Positions 1 through 8,433 of a stretch of 20,919 nt of DNA are shown here, piece by piece. The notes below the pieces were generated by a model. The model was not told the DNA's origin. It was given only the letters and a program-made list of their open reading frames with translations, and ran no database searches. Position numbers and translations under genes: made by a program. The stretch's first letter is position 1. Each line of letters opens with the position of its first letter. The DNA comes from DASPKW01 sp038244055 (lineage in GTDB: Bacteria; Planctomycetota; Phycisphaerae; Tepidisphaerales; Tepidisphaeraceae), in contig JBBRTW010000066.1 in assembly GCA_038244055.1 (NCBI GenBank), forward strand, positions 1 through 20,919, given 5' to 3'.

Positions 1-1
1 C

Positions 2-166
2 CGCAGCGAGCAAGGGGCAAACACCCAGGCGATCTTGATGAGCATCTACCGCACGTTGAAACTGCGCGGATTGGACCCGACCAAAACCATCGCCCAAGCC
101 TTGCGAACGCTGCTGCAAACCGGCACACTGCCGGCTCTACCGGGTGAAAAGATTGCAGACGGGTGA
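2..166 (+). CDS. IS66-type transposase, C-terminal end (partial)
   Basis: The frame is open from the window edge and ends at TGA 164-166, giving the last 54 residues of a protein whose start lies outside. The stretch beginning RSEQGANTQAIL and continuing with SIYRTLKLRG and LQTGTLPALP resembles the conserved C-terminus of IS66-family transposases, which catalyse DDE-type cut-and-paste transposition. The element's right end should lie just downstream: the bases at 164-175 end in GTTAC, whose complement begins GTAAC, and IS66 ends usually begin GTAA. This cannot be confirmed without the left end. The identification rests on recognised family wording, not on a search. Confidence 0.75.
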   Translation, partial: RSEQGANTQAILMSIYRTLKLRGLDPTKTIAQALRTLLQTGTLPALPGEKIADG

Positions 167-782
167 TGTGTTACCCATAATCAAGGAAATCCACTTCGGT
201 CCTTTCATGCATAAAGTTCCAATAAAAATGACGAGGCGAAATTGTATTCCTTCATCGATGGATGTAATTACCAATGGTAATATAAACGTTGGGAACACAA
301 AACGGGACGGCTCTGACTTTCCCGACACGATCGCACGCGGTTCACGTCTCCTTCTCCCTCCCCGCGATCCCGGCCGCCAATTCCCCCAGAATCCTTTTCC
401 TTCCATCGACACAACCTCCCGGGGCCGCCGTCCACGCCGCGGCCCGGGGCGGGCGATTCCGCATTCAGCCGCCGCCGCGATAAGAATCATGACCCCAGCT
501 TATCGCTCGCAAACGGCCAGAGCAATCAAATCTTCATTCTGCCCGCTCGCGGCAACAATCGTGCGCCCCGGCGGGCAGGCGCGGGGGAAGGCATGCTCGT
601 GACCCCGGGCGATCGCATGTCGCTTGTCGTGGTGCGGGCGTGCGGACTGCCATCGCACGATTGCAGGCGAGACGCCCGCGGCACAGCCTCCTGTCGCCCA
701 CCTGCGATTTGCCTGGCACCTGACCCTGGGGGAGCGCGTCGGAATTGACCGGGGGGCGGCGTTGGATATAGTGGAGCAGCAG
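167..782. other. gene-poor stretch between IS66 end and thrS leader
   Basis: No convincing gene is seen on either strand. The open frames here are Pro/Arg/Ala-rich, lack good ribosome binding sites and look like the by-product of GC-rich sequence. Bases 180-300 are clearly more AT-rich than the rest and hold a short perfect inverted repeat, ATTACC-AAT-GGTAAT, at 267-281. A GC-rich repeat of the type caGGCGagacGCCcgc lies near 662-690 and recurs elsewhere in the window. Confidence 0.5.
745..772 (+). promoter_or_regulatory. candidate sigma70-type promoter for thrS leader
   Basis: TTGACC (745-750) and TATAGT (767-772) are 16 bp apart, a good match to housekeeping promoter boxes. Transcription would begin near 778-780, only a few bases before the leader ORF start at 783. 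The leader peptide would then be translated almost leaderless, and the GGAG at 773-776 would not be in the RNA. A promoter further upstream is equally possible. Planctomycete promoters are poorly defined, so this is tentative. Confidence 0.3.
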
Positions 783-836
783 ATGAAATCAGCATCCTTT
801 TTCACGACGACGACCACGACCGGCCGGATTGGCTGA
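783..836 (+). CDS. Thr-rich leader peptide of thrS
   Basis: This short ORF encodes MKSASFFTTTTTTGRIG and then TGA. It has six consecutive threonine codons (ACG ACG ACG ACC ACG ACC, 804-821). A GGAG at 773-776 lies six bases before the ATG. The gene downstream is threonyl-tRNA synthetase, and an intrinsic terminator stands between them at 870-896. This is the arrangement of a transcription attenuator in which ribosome stalling on codons for the regulated amino acid decides read-through. The E. coli thr operon leader peptide is the known parallel. The same frame is open upstream to an ATG at 624, but the upstream part looks non-coding and includes a dispersed repeat. Function is inferred; the ORF and its codons are read directly. 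Confidence 0.7.
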   Translation: MKSASFFTTTTTTGRIG

Positions 837-897
837 GCGATGTCGCGTTGACCAGAACAACCGATGACACGCCCGGCCTTTTTGCCGGGCGATTTTG
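822..897 (+). promoter_or_regulatory. putative threonine attenuator (antiterminator/terminator switch) for thrS
   Basis: Two exclusive folds can be drawn. In the terminator fold, CGCCCGGC (870-877) pairs with GCCGGGCG (884-891). In the antiterminator fold, GGCCGG (822-827), directly after the Thr codons, pairs with CCGGCC (873-878), which is most of the terminator's 5' arm. A bulged hairpin at 841-869 (GTTG 847-850 with CAAC 858-861, extended by TGTC 841-844 with GACA 866-869) fits inside the antiterminator. A ribosome that reaches the stop codon (834-836) would cover 822-827 and favour termination. One held at the first Thr codons would leave 822-827 free and favour thrS expression. The folds were drawn by hand; no energies were computed. 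Confidence 0.6.
870..897 (+). terminator. intrinsic terminator in thrS leader
   Basis: A perfect 8-bp GC-rich stem, CGCCCGGC (870-877) with GCCGGGCG (884-891), closes a six-base loop of C and T and is followed by ATTTTGTTTTAT. It lies 34 bases after the leader peptide stop and about 170 bases before thrS. No other gene ends just upstream, so its likely purpose is conditional termination of the thrS transcript. Confidence 0.8.
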
Positions 898-914
898 TTT
901 TATGCTGTCGGATT

Positions 915-942
915 AACCACGAAGGACACGAAGAGCACGAAG
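915..942 (+). repeat. 9-nt-period intergenic repeat, copy 1
   Basis: Three tandem 9-mers follow the pattern CACGAAGNN (CACGAAGGA, CACGAAGAG, CACGAAGAA). Related 9-nt-period elements based on CACAGAGNN occur at 16581-16609 and, inverted, at 16732-16760. All lie between genes. Confidence 0.6.
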
Positions 943-1024
943 AATTCAAATTGTGGTGCGGCCTTTCAGGCTGCTCTGGAAAAGGCAGGCTAAAAGCCCG
1001 CACCGTAACTCGCTTCTATCTTCC

Positions 1025-1059
1025 AACTTCTAACTTCTAACTTCTAACTTCTAACTTCT
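1025..1059 (+). repeat. tandem 7-mer AACTTCT x5 before thrS
   Basis: Five perfect copies of AACTTCT end six bases before the thrS start codon. The array occupies the place where a Shine-Dalgarno sequence would be, and none is visible. Such arrays change copy number by slippage, so the spacing or structure upstream of thrS may vary between strains. That consequence is inference. Confidence 0.85.
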
Positions 1060-1065
1060 GAACCC

Positions 1066-3243
<2,178 letters not shown>

Positions 3244-3245
3244 CG

Positions 3246-3345
3246 AGGAGGCGCAGTTGTCAATTGGTTGGACCCCACTGTCCCGGTCATCGTCGAACGG
3301 CCCGGTGAGATCGTGGTCGTGACCATCTATACCTTTTTCTTCTGA
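3246..3345 (+). pseudogene. remnant of a DUF4258-like gene (C-terminal end)
   Basis: After the thrS stop the same frame continues without a start codon to TGA 3343-3345. Its end reads PVIVERPGEIVVVTIYTF, which resembles the C-terminus of DUF4258 proteins. Those small proteins are commonly encoded next to DUF2283 genes, and a DUF2283 gene follows here at 3362. The N-terminal part is missing and thrS takes its place, so this looks like a truncated relic. The family assignment is by recognition only. Confidence 0.45.
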
Positions 3346-3361
3346 GTTGAGGAGCGCGCCG

Positions 3362-3658
3362 ATGAAAATCACATACGATAAAGACGTCGATGCGGTGTAT
3401 ATCCAGTTGATCGAAGGAGACCACCAGTGCAGAACGGTGTCCTTGAATGACGATGTCGCGCTCGATTTCGATGAGCGCGAGCGGCTGGTTGGGATCGAAA
3501 TCCTCGATGCGCGGCGGGTGATTGGCAAGGGGAAGCTGCCGACGGTGGTCACCGAGAGTCTAACCACGACCGCGGCGACACCGGCCGCCCCCGCCGCGCG
3601 AGCGCGGACCGCCAGAACGCCATCCAAAGCCGGCGGGCGCGTCCGCAAGGCGAGTTAA
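3362..3658 (+). CDS. DUF2283 domain protein
   Basis: A 98-residue protein. The core (1-60) has the DUF2283 pattern: MKITYDKDVDAVYIQL, then the conserved DVALDFDERERLVGIEILDA. The start ATG 3362 is chosen because GAGGAG (3349-3354) lies seven bases before it; a TTG at 3347 is in frame but less likely. The last 35 residues are Thr/Ala/Arg-rich and appear to be a low-complexity tail absent from typical members of 60-70 residues. DUF2283 genes often pair with DUF4258 genes in what may be toxin-antitoxin-like modules. Only the end of such a partner remains upstream, so this may be an orphan. Biochemical function is unknown. Confidence 0.8.
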   Translation: MKITYDKDVDAVYIQLIEGDHQCRTVSLNDDVALDFDERERLVGIEILDARRVIGKGKLPTVVTESLTTTAATPAAPAARARTARTPSKAGGRVRKAS

Positions 3659-3684
3659 ACTTCAATCCTGCCGTCATTCGGGTC

Positions 3685-5397
3685 CTACTTACTTATCTCG
3701 ATCACTTCCACCCGGTGAAACACCGTCGGCCCCTCCCAGACGCCCAGCCCGAGGAAGTGGTCATCGTTGCACCGCCAAACCGAATTCCGGGAGAGATTTA
3801 CAAAATCGGTGGCAAATTCCGAGACCAGCTTGTCATCAATCAAGAGCTTGACGCCATCGTTGCGCACCTGAACGATGCTCCGATGCCGCTTCGTGTCATT
3901 CAATTCTTCAGGCAGTTTCTTTTGCGTTCGATTGCGCGCGTGCCCATCAACATCCGTAATGCGGGTCTGGCTGCCGCCGATATACCATTCAAACGCGGTA
4001 TCACCGTGCGACAGAAGGTGTACAAAATCGGCTTTCGGCGTGGTTCGCGTGAATTCCACGATCAGGTCATATTCCGCCGGCGGACGATACTTGCTCATGA
4101 TGCGCGCGTTCGGCACCCTTTCAGGAGAGATCAGCGCCCCATCTGCAAACCTCCACTCCCCCTTTTCGGCCGCCTTAATGTTAAACTGTGTCAACAGGTT
4201 GATCGCTCCCGGCTTGCGCGAACCGCTCTTGATGGGTGATGCTTCCACCTTCGCATTCACGGCAATCGCACCCTTGCCGCCTTCGGAAATCCGCTTTTCG
4301 ATCTGCACCCGTCGCAATCCGGATGTTCCCTCCAAGACCTTCTGGTAGTGCCACGCAGCGCGCCCGGCCGCCGCAGCGCGTGCAGTTGGATCGGTCTGCT
4401 TCAACGAAACCTCCCACCAACCATCGGCAAGCTTTCCAAGCGCCTCAGCCCCGGTTGCACCTGCCAATTCCTGCCCCGCCAGCGCCTTGAGCGCCGCATC
4501 GGAGCCCTTGCCCAGCATCGGAAGGCCAACGTCCCATTTCCCCTTGACGAAGCAATTGTAGCGGCCGACCGACAGGTTCGCGCCCGGGTCATCCGGAGAT
4601 GTCTTCAATGTTTCATTGTCTTTATCGAGTCGCGCCGCCGACTCCTTCAAGGCGCTCAATTCCTTCAATCGCTTTTGAACCTGCGCCCGCAGTTCGGGAT
4701 TTGGCGCCGCCATAGTCTGGGCGGATGAGCAGGCACGCATGGCCAGAGGCAGTGCGTTTGCCGCTGCAAGCTCATCGGTCAGCGATAGAATCATGCGGAC
4801 ATTTTCCGTCGCGGTGTCCGGGGAAACACCTGCCTTGAGCCCCATTGCCGCCTCGGCCTTCATCGCCAGCCCATCGACAACGAACTCCTTGTCCAGCCGA
4901 TCGGCCGCGGTGAATGCCATGGAAAGGCTCGCGCCTTCCAGCGCCGAATCAACCGCGGCGGCCAACAGCACAAACTCATCGACGGGCACCGCCCGCGACT
5001 TCTCAGCCTGATCCTGCAGCGCCACCGCGAGTTTGCGCCGCCCCGAGGGGGTGCGGTCGGCAAGTTGGGCGGCGAACACATCCTTGAGCAGTTTGCGCGA
5101 CGCCGCCTGCTCGGGCTTGGCGGGCACCGCGAGCCGCGCCGGCGTTGGTGGCGGCGCCATCTCTGCAATGATCACGGCTGGCGGAGCCACATCATGATTC
5201 TTGGGGTCCACCGCCGGGGTGACCGGGTTGGGGGACGGCTCCACCGGCGGATTCGACCGCTTCTCAGCGGGCTGAGGAGCGACCTTCTCCTTCGGAGGCG
5301 TCCAGTCATCGTCAAAAATGTTCTTCGCGCCGACCACTTGCACCGGCACCGCAAACAGTGTGATGAGAATCAAATAACGCCACATCGAAAGTTTCAT
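3685..5397 (-). CDS. secreted protein with planctomycete N-terminal module and glucanase-like C-terminal domain
   Basis: A 570-residue protein. A signal peptide (1-24, likely cut after VVGA) is followed by KNIFDDDWTPP and a Pro-rich linker to about residue 85. An Ala-rich helical region (about 90-390) includes SPDDPGANLSVGRY and ADGWWEVS and resembles repeat-like modules of planctomycete secreted proteins. The C-terminal part (about 400-570), with GEWRFADGALISP, YRPPAEYDLIVEF and FEWYIGG, resembles concanavalin-type or DUF1080-like sandwiches that may bind or cleave sugars; no catalytic residues could be assigned. GAGGTGG precedes ATG 5397. It is a divergent paralogue of the protein at 6093-8222, sharing the N-terminal part but not the C-terminal domain. 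Exact function is unknown. Confidence 0.8.
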   Translation of the reverse strand: MKLSMWRYLILITLFAVPVQVVGAKNIFDDDWTPPKEKVAPQPAEKRSNPPVEPSPNPVTPAVDPKNHDVAPPAVIIAEMAPPPTPARLAVPAKPEQAASRKLLKDVFAAQLADRTPSGRRKLAVALQDQAEKSRAVPVDEFVLLAAAVDSALEGASLSMAFTAADRLDKEFVVDGLAMKAEAAMGLKAGVSPDTATENVRMILSLTDELAAANALPLAMRACSSAQTMAAPNPELRAQVQKRLKELSALKESAARLDKDNETLKTSPDDPGANLSVGRYNCFVKGKWDVGLPMLGKGSDAALKALAGQELAGATGAEALGKLADGWWEVSLKQTDPTARAAAAGRAAWHYQKVLEGTSGLRRVQIEKRISEGGKGAIAVNAKVEASPIKSGSRKPGAINLLTQFNIKAAEKGEWRFADGALISPERVPNARIMSKYRPPAEYDLIVEFTRTTPKADFVHLLSHGDTAFEWYIGGSQTRITDVDGHARNRTQKKLPEELNDTKRHRSIVQVRNDGVKLLIDDKLVSEFATDFVNLSRNSVWRCNDDHFLGLGVWEGPTVFHRVEVIEISK

Positions 5398-5460
5398 TCG
5401 GCCACCTCATAATGTGCGAACCCGCCCGCCAAACTACGTCGCTATTTCAACCTTTGCAAG

Positions 5461-5862
5461 GAAATTTCGAACGCGCTGCCGCTCCTTTTTGCCCTGCGCG
5501 AGGCCGGGAAATCGGTCCATCTCGCCAACCTCACCTTCTCCAACATCCCGCCCAGCGCCGGACGCCGCCCCGTGCCCGAACTCGTCGAGATCACGGCGGA
5601 TTCTGATGGCAGCAAGCATTACTTCCCCGAAAAGCATCTTGCCCAATGGTTCGCCAACTGGGGCGATGATCGGCCGATCTGATGCATCGGGCGGTTTGGC
5701 CCGGCCGCGGTCACTCGCGCCTATCGCGCTCTCGATAAGCTGATCAAGCCCCACACGATTATTCTCGTCGATGGCGGCACCGACAGCCTCATGCGTGGAG
5801 ATGAATCAGGGCCGGGCACACCCGTTGAAGATATTTCCAGCATCGCCGCCCCGGCCAATTGA
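5461..5862 (+). pseudogene. DUF1152 gene fragment with internal stop
   Basis: One continuous frame reads NALPLLFALREAGKSVHLAN, later KHYFPEKHLAQWF, then a TGA (5680-5682), and resumes with RAYRALDKLIKPHTIILVDGGTDSLMRGDE and DISSIAA, ending at TGA 5860-5862. The order and motifs match DUF1152 proteins, which are about 300 residues long. The glycine-rich N-terminus and roughly the second half are absent. There is no start codon or ribosome binding site. It is therefore a decayed fragment in the gap between the two secreted paralogues. Family identity is by recognition of the DGGTDSLMRGDE region. Confidence 0.65.
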
Positions 5863-5870
5863 TCGCGAAT

Positions 5871-6070
5871 TCACAGTCTGCCTGCTTTTTCAAATATCCG
5901 ACCCGCCCGCTGCTTCTTCCAATCCCGCGCTCGCACCAGCAACAGCCCTTCCGGCAACGCCGCGGTTTCCACCCTCCAGCCATTCTCGATCCGGCCGTCA
6001 TCCGTATCCTGGAGTTCCCAAGCTTCATCGGCCGGCGAATATTCTTGTGGCTCGCTTGCATCGTCGGGTA
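5871..6070 (-). pseudogene. possible C-terminal relic of an unidentified gene
   Basis: On the minus strand a frame ending at TGA (5871-5873) has protein-like composition: PADEAWELQDTDDGRIENGW, then LPEGLLLVRARDWKK and GRIFEKAG. The frame runs on to 6416, but beyond about 6070 it only opposes the start of the plus-strand secreted-protein gene and turns Arg/Gly-rich. No family was recognised. It may be the end of a gene whose beginning was lost, or chance. Confidence 0.3.
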
Positions 6071-6092
6071 GACTCGCTGGAAAGGACCACCT

Positions 6093-8222
6093 ATGCCACA
6101 AGCCCACTATTATGCGCTCACCTGCCTGAGCCTGACCATCGCGCTGGCAACCGCCAATCAGGCGGCCGCCAAGAACATCTTCGACGATGACTGGACGCCG
6201 CCCAAGCCCGCCGAAGCGCCGCGCTCCAAACCCGCACATAAGCCGGCCGATCCGCCCGCGGTCGTTCCAACTCCCCCCACTCCGGCAGATACGGCGAATG
6301 TCGCGCCGCCAACCCCAGCGCCCATCGCGCCCACGCCGCCAGCGCGGCTGGCCGTCCCCGCTCGCCCGGAACAGGCGGCCGTGCGGAAAGTCATGAAAGA
6401 AGTCTTCGCCGAGCAACTGATCGATCGCTCGATTAAGGGCCGTCGGAAACTGGCGGATTCTCTGCTTGCCCAGGCGGACAAATCCGCGGAAGTTCCGGCC
6501 GAGCGTTTTGTATTGCTGGCCGCTTCGATCGATGCGGGCGTGGAAGGCGCGAGCTTGCCGGTTGCATTTCGCGCGGCCGATTCATTGGGGCGCGAGTTCG
6601 ATGTCGATGCACTGACGATGAAAGCGGTCGCCGTCAGCGCCCTGGAGGCGCGGAGCGTGCCGGCTGAATCATCCGCCGAGACGGTCCTCGCCGGACTGGA
6701 GTTGGCGCGCAATCTGGCCAGCGCGGGGGATTTCACGAACGCAGCGCGCGTCTGCACGTCGATGAATGCGATACCGGGCGACAAAGCGCAGCGCGATGCG
6801 ATTCAGCAGTTCGCAAAAAGTATCGAGGCCGAGCGCGAAGTCGCGGCCACGGCGGCCAAAGCGCTGGAAAAGCTCAAAGCATCGCCCGAAGATCCAGCGG
6901 CGAATCTGACCGCCGGGCTCCATGCGTGCCTCTACCTGGGCGACTGGGACCCGGGGCTCTACATGCTGACAAAATGCGCCGACCCTGCAATTCGCGATCT
7001 GGCGGCGCGGGAGATGGCGATCCGGAAGGATGCGGCAAAGTCGGTGGCGGCTTCCGACAAGGACCGGCTGGGAGATGTCTGGTGGGAAGTGGCGGATCGT
7101 GAGAAAACCGCGGCGACGAAGTCGCGAATGGCCGCCCGGGCCGCCTACTGGTATGAGTCAGCGCTGCCGGAACTGGTGGGGCTGAACAAGGCGAAGGCGG
7201 AAAAGCGGATGGCGTCGGTTGGCGCGGCGGCGGGCTCGGGCGCGGCCGTGGCCGGCGCGGGGAAGGTTCCAGCGGCCGGCGGCAATCCCAAGGCGAATTC
7301 CGGATTGGCGCCGGGACTGGTGATGCTGGAATACGCGCGCGACAAGAGCCAGGAAAAGCCGGCGTATGTCGATCCCGATCATCTGGGCAAGCCCGTGAGC
7401 GCCCCGCAGGTGGTGACCACGCTCGACTGGAAGTACGACGAGAAACATAACGCCGTGGCCAGCGGCTATCTTCGCATCGACAAGGCCGGGGATTACGTCT
7501 TCAACTCAAACAGTTTTTACGATCGCAACGCGCTGTACGTGAATGGCAAACTGGTCTGCCCCTATCGAGATGGAGAGACCAAGACCGCCACCATCGCGCT
7601 CGAAGCCGGCTATGTTCCAATTCAGTCGGTGGGGAGCACCGATGCCAGGGGAACGGTTCGCGTGAAGTGGACGCGGCCGGGCGATCGCGGCCTTTCCGAT
7701 GTTCCGGCGGAGGTGCTCTTTCATTCAACCCAGGGTTCGTCGGGGGCGCCCGTGGCGGTGGCGCGGCCGGCGGTTGGTTCTGGCGGCGCGACGGGCGCTG
7801 CCACCGGCGGGCCGGCCAGGGGCGGCGTGGGCGGGGCGGGGCGCCTTGATGAGACGATCGGAATCACCGCCAGGAAAGAAGTCGGGTACGATGTTGGAAA
7901 GATCGCCAAAGGGGAGAAACTCATCCTGCAATATGTTTCGGGAAAGTGGAAGTCCTGGGGCCATATTGCCGGAGAATCGCCCGATGGAACCGGGGAAAAG
8001 ATGCCGGAGTCCTGCCGGGTGGCCATCTGCGAATTGACCCCCGATGCCGGCGCGAAAGTGCTGGCGATCGTGCCGGGCGGGACAAAGCAAACACCTTTCG
8101 CCTGGGCGGCGGAGCGCGATTACGCCGACCTCGTATTGAGAATCAATGACTCAGACGGGGACTTTGCGAATAATCCCGAGAAAGATGTGAAGTATCATTT
8201 GCAGGTCCTTCGGGAGAAATGA
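6093..8222 (+). CDS. secreted PA14 and lectin-like multi-domain protein
   Basis: A 709-residue protein. A signal peptide (1-26, NQAAA) is followed by KNIFDDDWTPPK and a Pro-rich linker (to about 85). A helical region (about 90-380) includes SPEDPAANLTAGLHAC and GDVWWEVAD, both matching the divergent paralogue at 3685-5397. Then comes a PA14-like region (about 410-550: YLRIDKAGDYVFNSNS, NALYVNGKLV) and a Gly/Ala linker. The C-terminal domain (about 597-709), with GEKLILQYVSGKW, SPDG and LVLRINDSDGDF, resembles PA-IL (LecA)-type calcium-dependent galactose lectins. The protein likely binds glycans outside the cytoplasm; no enzyme active site is seen. AAAGGA lies six bases before ATG 6093. The domain calls in the C-terminal half are moderate in certainty. 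Confidence 0.8.
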   Translation: MPQAHYYALTCLSLTIALATANQAAAKNIFDDDWTPPKPAEAPRSKPAHKPADPPAVVPTPPTPADTANVAPPTPAPIAPTPPARLAVPARPEQAAVRKVMKEVFAEQLIDRSIKGRRKLADSLLAQADKSAEVPAERFVLLAASIDAGVEGASLPVAFRAADSLGREFDVDALTMKAVAVSALEARSVPAESSAETVLAGLELARNLASAGDFTNAARVCTSMNAIPGDKAQRDAIQQFAKSIEAEREVAATAAKALEKLKASPEDPAANLTAGLHACLYLGDWDPGLYMLTKCADPAIRDLAAREMAIRKDAAKSVAASDKDRLGDVWWEVADREKTAATKSRMAARAAYWYESALPELVGLNKAKAEKRMASVGAAAGSGAAVAGAGKVPAAGGNPKANSGLAPGLVMLEYARDKSQEKPAYVDPDHLGKPVSAPQVVTTLDWKYDEKHNAVASGYLRIDKAGDYVFNSNSFYDRNALYVNGKLVCPYRDGETKTATIALEAGYVPIQSVGSTDARGTVRVKWTRPGDRGLSDVPAEVLFHSTQGSSGAPVAVARPAVGSGGATGAATGGPARGGVGGAGRLDETIGITARKEVGYDVGKIAKGEKLILQYVSGKWKSWGHIAGESPDGTGEKMPESCRVAICELTPDAGAKVLAIVPGGTKQTPFAWAAERDYADLVLRINDSDGDFANNPEKDVKYHLQVLREK

Positions 8223-8433
8223 CTTCGTAAACTGGGGCCTGCTCGTCCGCCGCCTGGCCGCATCCGCCCCTCCAACGCTTCCGCGCGCTCAAGCCCGCCC
8301 TGCTTGCCACAAATACAACCTCCCGTTTCAGCCGCAAAACCGCATTCCCGCGATGACATTGCGCCAATTGCTGAATTTTTTCGGCATAACCTCCACCCTC
8401 GCATGGGAGAATAAGACAGAAAGAGGTGGATCG

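Noticed and set aside
144..602. 152-codon open frame on the plus strand
   Set aside because: Arg/Pro-rich, overlaps the transposase end, no ribosome binding site, low-complexity; typical of GC-rich non-coding sequence.
500..1003. 167-codon frame on the minus strand
   Set aside because: Runs antisense through the terminator, the leader ORF and two repeats; composition is not protein-like.
1025..1059. CRISPR array
   Set aside because: The 7-base units are directly adjacent with no spacers.
778..1065. T-box riboswitch upstream of thrS
   Set aside because: No T-box sequence (AGGGUGGNACCGCG-like) was found; the Thr-rich ORF explains the terminator better.
8223..8433. Autoregulated ECF promoter before the sigma factor gene
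   Set aside because: The T-rich stretch near 8380 and the AATAAG near 8411 did not form a recognisable -35/-10 pair at normal spacing.
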